From contig JAKSKA010000008.1 in NCBI GenBank assembly GCA_024401915.1, positions 1 through 16,397 of the forward strand: 16,397 bases of DNA, read 5' to 3'. Below the pieces are notes generated by a model. The model saw nothing but the letters and a program-made list of their open reading frames with translations, was not told the DNA's origin and did no database searches. The number at the start of each line of letters is the position of its first letter. The stretch's first letter is position 1. Both the position numbers and the translations under genes were made by a program. This DNA is from Bacteroidales bacterium. Lineage in GTDB: Bacteria > Bacteroidota > Bacteroidia > Bacteroidales > UBA932. Below are positions 1-8,597 of this stretch, piece after piece.

Positions 1-87
1 GGCTACAGCGGTATGGTCTCGGAGACCTCGCGCCGGACGGCTGAGGATTTCGAGCCGGAAGAGGAAAACTCGTACAGACGCGAGTGA
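1..87 (+). CDS. 3' end of an unrecognised upstream gene (partial)
   Basis: Frame 1 is open from the window edge to a TGA at 85-87, giving a 28-residue tail that is hydrophilic and acidic (it includes EDFEPEEENS) and ends in YRRE. Nothing in it allows a family to be named. The stop codon and the last five codons lie within the palindrome at 72-100, so the repeat appears to supply the gene's end. An open frame of 28 codons can occur by chance in GC-rich DNA, so this is a modest call; it could instead be non-coding flank. Confidence 0.4.
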   Translation, partial: GYSGMVSETSRRTAEDFEPEEENSYRRE

Positions 88-100
88 CTCGCGTCTGTAC
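72..100. repeat. Palindromic repeat, copy 1 (REP-like)
   Basis: The arms GTACAGACGCGAGT (72-85) and ACTCGCGTCTGTAC (87-100) are exact reverse complements around a single G at 86: a 14-bp perfect stem. The same left arm recurs at 16184-16197 near the other end of the window. No T-run follows, so it does not look like a simple intrinsic terminator. Repetition suggests an interspersed palindromic element; that class is inferred. Confidence 0.8.
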
Positions 101-126
101 CAAGTCCCGCGGTTTTGATAATCCTT

Positions 127-159
127 TTTGGGAGAAAATGGAAAAGTTGTGTATTTTTG
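127..159 (+). promoter_or_regulatory. Bacteroidetes-type promoter for the glycosidase/patatin operon
   Basis: A TTTG at 127-130 is followed after 21 bp by TATTTTTG at 152-159, matching the Bacteroidetes TTG / TAnnTTTG promoter pattern. It lies 19 nt before the ATG at 179. It also argues against the in-frame ATG at 138 or any start near 128, because those would lie inside the promoter. Confidence 0.7.
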
Positions 160-178
160 TTGTAAATTATTGTTTGTT

Positions 179-631
179 ATGAAAAAATACATCCTTGTTA
201 TTGCATTGGCTCTGCTTCCGTTCTGTGCCGGAGCGTTCGAATTCGATGGTATCGATCTTAACTCCTCGTACATCAAGGTTACTCAGGAGATTGCCAAGCG
301 CGGCTATATCTACAACCACGAGCTCAACTGCCTCGAGGGGGATTGCCAGGGTACCCGGATCTATCTGAACATCAATTATATCGATGTGAAGCAGCCCGGC
401 CAGCTGGGACAGCTCATCGTGAACATACCGATGCGTGGCAACCAGGACGAGGTGTTCAGCCAGGCCGTCACCCTTTTCGATGTCATCTACCACAGGGTCA
501 AGGACGCCGAGGGCAATTCCGCATATCAGGTGGATACCGACGGAACCCAGCTGCTCATCGGCCGCAGGGACGGATTCATCACGCTGACCTATAACACGCC
601 CGCCTATTCGGTGAAGAAAGCTGCCAAATAA
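179..631 (+). CDS. Small exported protein of unknown function
   Basis: This 150-residue protein is not a family I recognise. Residues 1-19 form a typical signal peptide (MKK, a hydrophobic core, then AGA before the likely cleavage), so it should be exported to the periplasm. There is one closely spaced cysteine pair (C51 and C56, NCLEGDC) that could form a disulfide. The rest has alternating hydrophobic and polar stretches consistent with a small beta-rich domain. The start at 179 is chosen because the frame's upstream part overlaps the promoter and because the signal peptide begins exactly there. It leads the operon, with only 7 nt before the GH3 gene, so a role linked to the downstream enzymes is possible but not shown. 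Confidence 0.8.
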   Translation: MKKYILVIALALLPFCAGAFEFDGIDLNSSYIKVTQEIAKRGYIYNHELNCLEGDCQGTRIYLNINYIDVKQPGQLGQLIVNIPMRGNQDEVFSQAVTLFDVIYHRVKDAEGNSAYQVDTDGTQLLIGRRDGFITLTYNTPAYSVKKAAK

Positions 632-638
632 CAGGATT

Positions 639-3422
639 ATGAGAGCCAGGACCGCAATCGTTTCCACCATCCTTGTCGCGTTGACCGTGCTGCAGGCGTC
701 CGCAGCGGACAAGCTGCCCCGCAGCTTCGGCAAGGGAAAGATGTACCACAAGGGCTGGACGGACTTCAACAAGAATGGGGTGAAGGACGTGTACGAGGAT
801 CCCACAGCGGACATCGACGCCCGCATCGAGGACCTTCTGGGGCAAATGACCCTTGAGGAGAAGACCTGCCAGATGGTTACGCTGTACGGCTACCGCCGCG
901 TGCTCACCGACCAGCTCCCGACTCCCGAGTGGAAAGAGAAGATATGGAAGGACGGCGTCGGCGCCATCGACGAACACCTGAATTCGTTCGTGGGCTGGAA
1001 CCAGCCGCCAAGCACGGAAAGCCCGTATATCTGGCCCGCGTCCGTCCACGCCAGGGCGCTCAACGAGGTTCAGCGTTTCTTCATCGAGGAGACGCGTCTC
1101 GGCATTCCCGTGGACTTCACCAACGAGGGCATCCGCGGCGTCGAGGCTTACAAGTCCACGAACTTTCCGACCCAGCTCGGCCTGGGAAACACCTGGGACC
1201 GCGAACTGATCCACGAGGTGGGCCGCATCACGGGCCGCGAGGGGCGCCTCCTAGGCTACACCAACGTCTATGCCCCTATCCTTGACGTGGGACGCGACCA
1301 GCGCTGGGGCCGCTACGAGGAGGTTTACGGGGAGGACCCGTATCTTGTGGCGGAACTCGGCATCCAGATGGTCCGCGGCCTCCAGAAAGACAACCAGGTG
1401 GCCGCTACCGCAAAGCATTTCTGCATCTACTCCGCCGGCAAGGGTGCCAGGGAGGGAAACGCGCGCTGCGACCCCCACGAAGCACCCCACGAAGTGGAGA
1501 ACATCCATATGTACCCCTGGCGCAGGGTTGTCGGCGAAGCCGGTCTGATGGGGGCGATGAGCTCATACAACGACTATGACGGCGAGCCCATCGAGGCAAG
1601 CCACTATTGGCTGTACGACAGGCTGCGCACCGATTTCGGCTTCAGAGGCTATGTCGTTTCCGATTCCGACGCCGTCGAATTCCTCCACAACAAGCACCAC
1701 ACTTCCAGCTCGATGAAGGAGTCCGTGCGCCAGAGCGTCGAGGCAGGTCTCAACGTGCGCTGCACTTTCCGCAGCCCAGACAGCTACGTGCTCCCGCTCA
1801 GGGAACTCGTGCGCGAGGGCAGCCTCAGTATGAGCACCATAGACGAGAGGGTGCGCGACATCCTCCGCGTCAAGTTCACGGTCGGGCTTTTCGACACCCC
1901 GTACCAGCAGGAATACGATGCCGCCGACGCTGAGATAAACGGCGCCGAGAACAATAAGGTGTCCCTGCGTGCCTCTCAGGAGTGCCTTGTGCTCCTTAAG
2001 AACAACGGCCTGCTCCCGCTTGACCCCTCGGCTCTGAAGAGGGTGGCGGTGGTCGGCCCGAATGCGGACGATGACGGTTACGCCCACGTCCACTACGGCC
2101 CTGTGGCTACGGAGTCCGTGACGGTCCTGGGCGGCCTCAGGAAGGCGCTGGAAGGCAAGGCGGAAGTCGTATACACCAAGGGCTGCGAGGTCGTGGACAG
2201 CAAGTGGCCGGATTCGGAGCTGACAGGTTACGAACCCACTCCGGGCGAGCTGAAGGGCATCGCGGAGGCCGTGGAGCTCTGCAAGGGCGCTGACGTTGCC
2301 GTCGTCGTCCTTGGCGGCAATCTGCGCACCTGCGGCGAGAACAGGTCCCGCACCAGCATCGACCTGCCGGGCTGCCAGGAACTGCTGCTCAGGGAAGTGA
2401 AGAAGACCGGGAAGCCGGTGGTGCTCGTGCTGGTCAACGGACGCCCTCTGAGCATCAACTGGGCTGACGCGCACGTGGACGCTATTCTGGATGCCTGGTA
2501 TCCGGGAGCACACGGTGGCACTGCAGTCGCACAGGCGCTTCTCGGCGAATACAATCCGGGCGGCAAGCTCTCCGTCACCTTCCCCAAGACGGTGGGCCAG
2601 ATCCCGTTCAACTTCCCGTTCAAGCCCAATTCCCAGGTCAGCGGATACTACGGACTCGGTCCGGACGGACGCCAGACCGGAGCTGCCGACGCGCTCTATG
2701 ACTTCGGCTACGGACTGAGCTACACTACTTTCGAATACAGCAACCTGCGGCTTTCCAGCAAAAGTATAATGCCCGGAGAGGACGTGGATGTGACGTTCAC
2801 CCTGAAGAATACCGGAAAATATGACGGAGACGAGATCGTGCAGCTGTATCTCCACGACGTGGAGAGCTCCATCACCGTCTATGACAGGATGCTGAGGGGC
2901 TTCGACAGAGTCCACCTCGCGGCAGGGGAATCAAGGGACGTAACCCTGAACCTGCCTGCAGCGGCATTCGAGATGCTCGACAGGGATATGAAGACTGTCA
3001 TCGAGCCCGGAATCTTCGAGATCTTCATCGGCGCATCATCCACCGATCTCCGTCTGTCAGCGGCTCTGACAGTGAAGGACCCGTCCAACCCCGGACGCAG
3101 GTTCGTCGAGGACAATGCTCTTGCCTCCGTGCTGCCGGTCACGCTGTCCGAAGGGGACGAGTTCCTGATTCCGCTCGATGACAAGATCGATGTCAGGAAT
3201 ATCGATATCCTTTGGCGAATGGACTCCAAATGCGTTTTCTCCGTTTCCATCAATGAGGGCGGCGGACAATTCCTTCCCATCCTGAGCAGGAAGTCAAGCC
3301 GCATAGACATTGCCCAGAAGATTTCGATAAAGCCCGCCCGCCGCGGCTCCGACATCAAGATACAGATACTCGAAGGAAAGGGAACCATCACTTCCATTTC
3401 CTGCGAAGCCATAAGGAAATAA
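639..3422 (+). CDS. Secreted GH3 beta-glycosidase (beta-glucosidase/xylosidase-like)
   Basis: This 927-residue exo-acting glycoside hydrolase likely removes non-reducing beta-linked sugars in the periplasm. A signal peptide (residues 1-22, ASA cleavage) is followed by an EF-hand-like calcium loop, DFNKNGVKDVYE (42-53). The GH3 N-terminal barrel covers about 57-410, with the nucleophile Asp342 in GFRGYVVSDSD. The second alpha/beta domain (about 440-690) has Glu567 in GENRSRTSIDLPG at the usual acid/base position (inferred by family pattern). A fibronectin-III-like domain follows at about 712-795. Residues ~815-927 are an extra C-terminal segment that I cannot assign. Length and architecture fit Bacteroidetes GH3 enzymes annotated as beta-glucosidase or beta-xylosidase; sequence alone does not settle the sugar. 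It starts 7 nt after the previous stop and ends 3 nt before the next gene. Confidence 0.93.
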   Translation: MRARTAIVSTILVALTVLQASAADKLPRSFGKGKMYHKGWTDFNKNGVKDVYEDPTADIDARIEDLLGQMTLEEKTCQMVTLYGYRRVLTDQLPTPEWKEKIWKDGVGAIDEHLNSFVGWNQPPSTESPYIWPASVHARALNEVQRFFIEETRLGIPVDFTNEGIRGVEAYKSTNFPTQLGLGNTWDRELIHEVGRITGREGRLLGYTNVYAPILDVGRDQRWGRYEEVYGEDPYLVAELGIQMVRGLQKDNQVAATAKHFCIYSAGKGAREGNARCDPHEAPHEVENIHMYPWRRVVGEAGLMGAMSSYNDYDGEPIEASHYWLYDRLRTDFGFRGYVVSDSDAVEFLHNKHHTSSSMKESVRQSVEAGLNVRCTFRSPDSYVLPLRELVREGSLSMSTIDERVRDILRVKFTVGLFDTPYQQEYDAADAEINGAENNKVSLRASQECLVLLKNNGLLPLDPSALKRVAVVGPNADDDGYAHVHYGPVATESVTVLGGLRKALEGKAEVVYTKGCEVVDSKWPDSELTGYEPTPGELKGIAEAVELCKGADVAVVVLGGNLRTCGENRSRTSIDLPGCQELLLREVKKTGKPVVLVLVNGRPLSINWADAHVDAILDAWYPGAHGGTAVAQALLGEYNPGGKLSVTFPKTVGQIPFNFPFKPNSQVSGYYGLGPDGRQTGAADALYDFGYGLSYTTFEYSNLRLSSKSIMPGEDVDVTFTLKNTGKYDGDEIVQLYLHDVESSITVYDRMLRGFDRVHLAAGESRDVTLNLPAAAFEMLDRDMKTVIEPGIFEIFIGASSTDLRLSAALTVKDPSNPGRRFVEDNALASVLPVTLSEGDEFLIPLDDKIDVRNIDILWRMDSKCVFSVSINEGGGQFLPILSRKSSRIDIAQKISIKPARRGSDIKIQILEGKGTITSISCEAIRK

Positions 3423-3425
3423 CCG

Positions 3426-5654
3426 ATGAAAAGACTGCTTCCCCTGATCCTTATCCTCGCCGCGCAGATCCCTTCCGCAGCGGAGATGTCCCACGATATC
3501 ACCTCGCTGTCGCAGTGGGGGCCGTATTCGAAGACCTATCACGGCATTTCCCACATCAGCGACCTGGATTCCTGGTCCAAGGTGGAGTTCTGCCTTGTGC
3601 CGGGTCAGTACAGGCGGAGTTTCAAGGTGCCCTGCGCGCTTTACGAGACGGACGTCCATCCCTGGTTCGTGACCACGGATATGAAACATATCACCTACCG
3701 CCACGAGATAGAGTGGAAGGACAGGCTTTTCGTGGACGCAAGCTACCATATCGTGGACGACAGGCACGTCATCCTCGAGTCGAAGTGCGTCAACGATACG
3801 GACAAGATGCAGAACATCAACCTGCAGCTTGCGATGTCCAGGACAGAGGAGACGATGAAGGATGGGAAGCCCGTCGTGAAGATTCCCGCGCCTGAAAAGC
3901 TTCTCACGTGCAGCGGCGATTTCCTCGCCTCGTATCCGGGGGATGCGACGTGGTACGGCGTGGCCTGGAACTATGAATACAGCCAGGTGCGCGAGTTCCT
4001 GAGCACCACTCTGGAGGGGATAATGCCCTACAGGGTCGCGGACCACGTCAGGACAGTGATCAAGGGTGACAAGGGGGGACATTATACGGCAAACTTCCTG
4101 CGTCCGGTGACCCTCAGGCCCCACAGCGACACGACCGTATTCCAGCTCATAGTCTGCGGCGACAAGGATTACGTCTCGCAGGAATGCGCCCGGTTCCACG
4201 CTGACGAGGCCGCCTTCACTTCCCGCATCGAAGTACGTGACAACCGTCCCGAATATCTCCCGCAGTCGGGGGACTATGCTCTCGGAGAACGGCTCCTGGA
4301 GGCGACTCTGCTCACCAATATCGTTTATCCCGTGAGCGTGTTCGGCAATCCCATACGCCATTTCTGCCCCGGAAAGCACTGGAACAGCCTCTATACCTGG
4401 GACTGCGGATTCATAGGCTGGGGTATGAGCAGGATAGACCCGATGAGGGGGTATGAGATCATACGTCAGTACACCACCGGTCCGTCTGAACCCGAGGCTT
4501 TCGTCCATCACGGCACCCCTCTCGCCATACAGATTCTGGCCCTGGGCGACGTTTGGAGCGCACTCGGGGGCCACGACGACGTCCTGAACGAGATATATCC
4601 CCGCCTGAAGCGTTTCTATTCCCATATGGTCTCCACCTACAGCAAGCCTTCCGGCCTGATGGCCACCTGGGACCTTTTCTACAACTCGGGCGGCTGGGAC
4701 GATTACCCGCCCCAGCTCTATTACAAGTACCGCAAGCCGGAACGTGCATTGCAGTCTCCCGTGGTCACCACCGCCTACTACATACGTTGCGCGAGGATAC
4801 TCCGGATGGCCGCTGTCCACCTGGGCCTGAAGCAGGACGTGAAGCAGTACGACGCCGACATCAAGCGTATGTCGGAAGCGCTGCTCGGGAACGCCTGGGA
4901 TGAGGAGTCCGGCTATTTCGGCTACGTTGTCCACGATGTGGACGGCCATCCCGTCGGTCTGCTCCGCAGCGAGGACGGCTCCAACTTCAATATGGGACTG
5001 GACGGAGTCACTCCGCTCGTTGCCGGTATCGGCTCGGAGGCCCAGACAGCCAGGATGCTCTCCCACGTGTTCACGAAGGGCGAGCTGTGGAGCGACTGCG
5101 GCATCAGCGCCGTGGACCAGAGCGCCCCGTACTACCGTGTGGACGGTTATTGGAACGGGACGGTCTGGATGCCTCATCAGATGATCCTCTGGAAGACGAT
5201 GCTGGACCTGGGACTTGCCGACAGGGCCCGCCAGATCGCGTTCAAGGCTATGGAGAAGTGGAACGAGGAATGCAGCGATTCCTACAACTGTTACGAGCAT
5301 TTTATGATAGAGACCGGCCGCGGAGGCGGTTGGCTCAATTTCTCCGGGCTTTCGTCCCCGCTGGTCAACTGGTTCTGCGCTTACTTCAAGCCCGGCACGG
5401 TATCAACCGGCTTCAACGTGCTCCTCAGCGGCGTGGAATGCAATGCCGACAACAGTGCCTTGTCCGCGACTATGGAGTTCGATTCCAAGTCCGGGAAACA
5501 GGCTTCCGTGCTCGTCTGCCTCAATCCGTCACATAAATACAAGGTTTATGTCAATGGCAGGGAAATCCTGTCGGAGAGCCCTTATGCCGGGTTCCTCGAA
5601 TTCGGGCTGACGCCGTCGAAGAAGCCGGTGAAACTGCAGGTGCTGCCAGTTTAG
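3426..5654 (+). CDS. Secreted six-hairpin glycoside hydrolase, GH63/MGH1-like
   Basis: The 742-residue protein has a signal peptide (1-19) and a C-terminal half resembling the (alpha/alpha)6 barrels of clan GH-G (GH37, GH63, MGH1-like). Supporting motifs are WNSLYTWDCGF, VHHGTPLAIQILALGD, GGWDDYPP (Asp425/Asp426, matching the catalytic-acid region of GH63) and NCYEHF (Glu624, the likely base region), followed by FSGLSSPLVNW. The N-terminal ~280 residues look like the beta-sandwich domain common in these enzymes. The family acts with inversion, usually on alpha-linked glucose or mannose-type substrates; the actual substrate is unknown. It lies 3 nt after the GH3 stop and 8 nt before the patatin gene, so it is almost certainly cotranscribed and may act on the same oligosaccharide. 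Confidence 0.82.
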   Translation: MKRLLPLILILAAQIPSAAEMSHDITSLSQWGPYSKTYHGISHISDLDSWSKVEFCLVPGQYRRSFKVPCALYETDVHPWFVTTDMKHITYRHEIEWKDRLFVDASYHIVDDRHVILESKCVNDTDKMQNINLQLAMSRTEETMKDGKPVVKIPAPEKLLTCSGDFLASYPGDATWYGVAWNYEYSQVREFLSTTLEGIMPYRVADHVRTVIKGDKGGHYTANFLRPVTLRPHSDTTVFQLIVCGDKDYVSQECARFHADEAAFTSRIEVRDNRPEYLPQSGDYALGERLLEATLLTNIVYPVSVFGNPIRHFCPGKHWNSLYTWDCGFIGWGMSRIDPMRGYEIIRQYTTGPSEPEAFVHHGTPLAIQILALGDVWSALGGHDDVLNEIYPRLKRFYSHMVSTYSKPSGLMATWDLFYNSGGWDDYPPQLYYKYRKPERALQSPVVTTAYYIRCARILRMAAVHLGLKQDVKQYDADIKRMSEALLGNAWDEESGYFGYVVHDVDGHPVGLLRSEDGSNFNMGLDGVTPLVAGIGSEAQTARMLSHVFTKGELWSDCGISAVDQSAPYYRVDGYWNGTVWMPHQMILWKTMLDLGLADRARQIAFKAMEKWNEECSDSYNCYEHFMIETGRGGGWLNFSGLSSPLVNWFCAYFKPGTVSTGFNVLLSGVECNADNSALSATMEFDSKSGKQASVLVCLNPSHKYKVYVNGREILSESPYAGFLEFGLTPSKKPVKLQVLPV

Positions 5655-5662
5655 TCATTTAT

Positions 5663-7990
5663 ATGAAACGCGCCCTCATCCTTACCCTGTCGCTGTTATT
5701 CGGTATCCTGACCTGCTATGCGGGGCAAAAGTCATCAAGGCCGAAGGTCGGCGTCGTGCTGGCCGGAGGCGGCGCGAAGGGTGCCGCCCATATCGGCGTG
5801 CTCAAGTATCTCGAGGAGAAAGGTATTCCGGTCGATTACGTGGCCGGAACCAGTATGGGCTCCATCATCGGCGGCTGCTATGCCCTGGGCTACACACCGG
5901 TCCAGATAGATTCCATCATCAAATCCGTGAACTGGGATCACTGTCTGCAGAACACTGCGGACAGGAGTTCGCGTTCCTACTGGTCCAAATACGTCAATGA
6001 CAGACTGCCTGCCGGAGTGCCCTTTTCCTTCAAGGGGAGCGACAAGACGGAGGACGGACTCAAGGCGCTCAACGAGTCCAGACTGCGCGATTCCGGTGAA
6101 CTGATCAACCAGTCCATAAACTCGCCGCTCAAGCGTTCCATCAGCGCCGGAATCCTCAATGGCGACAATGTCCTCAATCTTTTCAATGACCTCTGCGTCG
6201 GCTATCAGGACTCGCTGGACTTCAATACGCTGCCCATTCCCTATGCCTGCGTTGCGACGGATATGCTCCAGGGAAGTCCTTTCGTCATACGCAGCGGAAG
6301 GCTAGCCTATGCGATGAGGTCCTCGATGGCCATTCCCATCCTTTTCGCTCCGGTGGAGTATGGCGACAGGCTGCTCGTGGATGGCGGGATGGTCAACAAT
6401 TTCCCCACTGACGTGTGCCGGGAAATGGGGGCCGACATCATCATCGGTGTCGAGCTGAACGAGGGGTTCAGGCCCTCCCGCGAGGATGTGAACTCTATGC
6501 CCGGACTGCTCGGGCAGCTGTTCAAGATAGTGACCTCGGGCCACAATTCTGCAAACAGGAAACTCTGCGACGTCTATGTGCGCCCCGATATCAGTGGCTT
6601 CGGTATGCTCAGTTTCAACTCCGCCGCCGTCGATTCGCTTGTTGACCGCGGCTACAGGGCGGCGATGGCGTACGAGACCCGGATAGATTCCATCAAGGCA
6701 CTCGTCGGACCGGCTGTGAAGCAGCTTCAGGCCCGCCCGGCAGTGACGCTTGACTCACGGCCGCTCAATATCAGCGCAATATCGATGAACGGCGTCGATG
6801 AGGACGAGAAGCGGTGGCTGCTCCGGAAATGGCCGATACCGATGAACACTCCGATAATGGCCGGAGAACTCAGGAGCATATTGGAGAAGTACAAGGGGAC
6901 GGGATTTTACAATTCGGTGAATTACAACGTAATAGACGATGCCGTCGAGTCCGGCCACCAGACGCTTCTGATTGAACTGAAGAGAAAGCAGTCCAACTCG
7001 CTCCATTCCGGACTGTTTGCGGATACCCAGGAAGCCGTGGCGCTGGGGCTGAATGTTTATCTGGGCGAAAACGAGGTGTCCGGATTGAGTTCCTCCATCG
7101 AAACGAAGATCGGATACAACCCATACGTCGAGGCCGAGGTCTCCTATGATTTCCTGGGCCTGATTTCGGTTAGTCTCAATGGACGGGCTTCCTATGACCA
7201 TCTGAGCGTACGCGCCGGGGGTGTGGATATAAAGATCAATGATGATTTCGGTGAATTGCGCGGCAGATTCTCTTTCAGTAATTTCTATTCAAGGTTCCAT
7301 AACGTGGATTTCGGGGTGGAGTACAAGTCCTTCATCTATGGACGCAATTCCGTCCAGTCCGAATTCGTCAAGAGATTCTCGATAGCCGACCTCTTCGTGG
7401 AATATGATTTCAACAATACGGACGACGTATGGAGCCCGACCAGGGGGCTTGTCGCCCACGTGGACGGAGAGTATGACTTCCATTCGAAGACCGTTTCCGA
7501 TTTTCCGGCTTTCTCGGAGAAGACGGGCTCCGTCTACTGCTCGCTTTCGAGCTTCCTGACTTGCGGCAACGGCCATCTGACATTCAACCCGCAGTTGTAT
7601 TACAGAAAGGTCTTCGACATCGGCCTCGGAATGCAGGACAACTATGTCGGCGGTTACCAGCAGGGCAAGTTCATAGCCCATCAGATTCCCTTCGTCGGCC
7701 TTACGACAGCGGAGTCCATCCCGGTCACCGACCTCGGCATCGCAAGGCTGGACCTGAGGTTCAATTTCCTCAAGAAGAACCACCTGACGGCAATGTACAA
7801 CTTCCTGATGAGTTCGGAATATAAGCCGTACCTGGAAGAAGAGTCCTATTGTCTTTTCAAGAACGGAGCCGGCCTGATGTACTCCCGCGACACCGTCCTC
7901 GGACCGGTCAACGTCTGTGTCCACTGGAACGACTTCTACTCCGGCCGCTCCTCCTGGGGCGCCTACCTCTCCCTGGGACATTATTTCTAA
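5663..7990 (+). CDS. Patatin-like phospholipase with POTRA and outer-membrane barrel (PlpD-like)
   Basis: This 775-residue protein has a signal peptide (1-20) and a patatin lipase domain (about 27-330) with the whole Ser-Asp dyad machinery: GGGAKGAAHIGVL oxyanion loop, nucleophile Ser64 in GTSMG, and Asp240 in DGG. A POTRA-type segment (about 367-440, starting ISAISMNGVDEDE) leads into a C-terminal region (~445-775) of amphipathic beta-strands ending in Phe, as expected for an Omp85-like 16-strand barrel recognised by BAM. This is the layout of type Vd autotransporters such as PlpD and FplA, which hydrolyse phospholipids. In Bacteroidetes, similar proteins are common and usually uncharacterised. 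It is the last intact gene of the operon, 8 nt after the six-hairpin glycosidase. Whether the lipase is released or stays attached is unknown. Confidence 0.93.
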   Translation: MKRALILTLSLLFGILTCYAGQKSSRPKVGVVLAGGGAKGAAHIGVLKYLEEKGIPVDYVAGTSMGSIIGGCYALGYTPVQIDSIIKSVNWDHCLQNTADRSSRSYWSKYVNDRLPAGVPFSFKGSDKTEDGLKALNESRLRDSGELINQSINSPLKRSISAGILNGDNVLNLFNDLCVGYQDSLDFNTLPIPYACVATDMLQGSPFVIRSGRLAYAMRSSMAIPILFAPVEYGDRLLVDGGMVNNFPTDVCREMGADIIIGVELNEGFRPSREDVNSMPGLLGQLFKIVTSGHNSANRKLCDVYVRPDISGFGMLSFNSAAVDSLVDRGYRAAMAYETRIDSIKALVGPAVKQLQARPAVTLDSRPLNISAISMNGVDEDEKRWLLRKWPIPMNTPIMAGELRSILEKYKGTGFYNSVNYNVIDDAVESGHQTLLIELKRKQSNSLHSGLFADTQEAVALGLNVYLGENEVSGLSSSIETKIGYNPYVEAEVSYDFLGLISVSLNGRASYDHLSVRAGGVDIKINDDFGELRGRFSFSNFYSRFHNVDFGVEYKSFIYGRNSVQSEFVKRFSIADLFVEYDFNNTDDVWSPTRGLVAHVDGEYDFHSKTVSDFPAFSEKTGSVYCSLSSFLTCGNGHLTFNPQLYYRKVFDIGLGMQDNYVGGYQQGKFIAHQIPFVGLTTAESIPVTDLGIARLDLRFNFLKKNHLTAMYNFLMSSEYKPYLEEESYCLFKNGAGLMYSRDTVLGPVNVCVHWNDFYSGRSSWGAYLSLGHYF

Positions 7991-7998
7991 GGGGAGGT

Positions 7999-8556
7999 AT
8001 GAACAGGGCTCTGGCCTACTCCGCAATGGCAATTCTGGATCAGGCTGAAAAGAAATGGCATTATTCGTTCGACAAAGTTTACTTCGTCGGCCTGATGAAC
8101 TTCAGGATGTGGAGAAACAGGCCGCAGGCTTTCACTAAGGTGGCGCTCTATACGGCTGATGACCACACACTTGCGAATGACAATTATTTGCAAATATTCG
8201 TGGAACTTCCTAAATTAGCGCCGGACAGTAACGGCGGGGACTTCGGCAATCTTTTCCTGCGAGCCCTACGGGACATCGGCAAGAGCAGGAGCCGTCAGGA
8301 GGAATACGCCGACAAGCGTCTCGACACCCTGTTCAGGGCATCGGATTTTAACCATCTGTCCGAGAAGGAACAGAGCCAATACGAAGAGAGTATGACAACA
8401 GTTGAAGATCTTATGGGATACGCCAGAGAGCAGCGGGCTGAGGGAAGAGAGGAAGGGAAAGCAGAGATGGCTAAGGCAATGAAGAGAGATGGCGTGTCAT
8501 CAGACGTCATCGCCAGGTATTCCGGCCTCTCCGAAGCCGAAATAGAGGCTTTATAA
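7999..8556 (+). pseudogene. 5'-truncated Rpn/PD-(D/E)XK nuclease-transposase remnant
   Basis: From ATG 7999 the frame encodes 185 residues resembling the middle and C-terminal parts of the Rpn / PD-(D/E)XK 'transposase' family (PF12784 type). The segments RALAYSAMAILDQAEKKW, YSFDKVYFVGLMNF and DNYLQIFVELPKL fit it, as do a charged helix (REQRAEGREEGKAEMAK) and a small C-terminal helix-turn module (DVIARYSGLSEAEIEAL). Full-length relatives are about 290-310 residues; the missing ~110 N-terminal residues carry the nuclease active site, so catalysis should be lost. Upstream codons in this frame belong to the patatin gene's other frame, so the break falls at the patatin stop (8 nt away). A GGGGAGGT lies directly before the ATG but too close for a normal Shine-Dalgarno. 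It may still be expressed as a short protein. Confidence 0.75.
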
Positions 8557-8597
8557 TGTAATGGCCGAGAAAACCCAGAAGTCCTGGGGATTACAAA

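Noticed and set aside
1563..2915. 450-residue minus-strand open frame
   Set aside because: Antisense shadow of the GH3 gene; its translation has no recognisable domain while the + strand frame has clear motifs.
3294..5300. 668-residue minus-strand open frame
   Set aside because: Shadow of the six-hairpin glycosidase gene created by GC-rich codon bias; no domain or start signal.
7849..7998. N-terminal extension of the Rpn remnant to an upstream ATG
   Set aside because: These 50 codons overlap the patatin gene's end in another frame and do not resemble the Rpn family.
7991..7998. Shine-Dalgarno sequence (GGGGAGGT) before the Rpn remnant
   Set aside because: It abuts the ATG with almost no spacing, other genes here lack such sites, and the joint is probably an accidental fusion.
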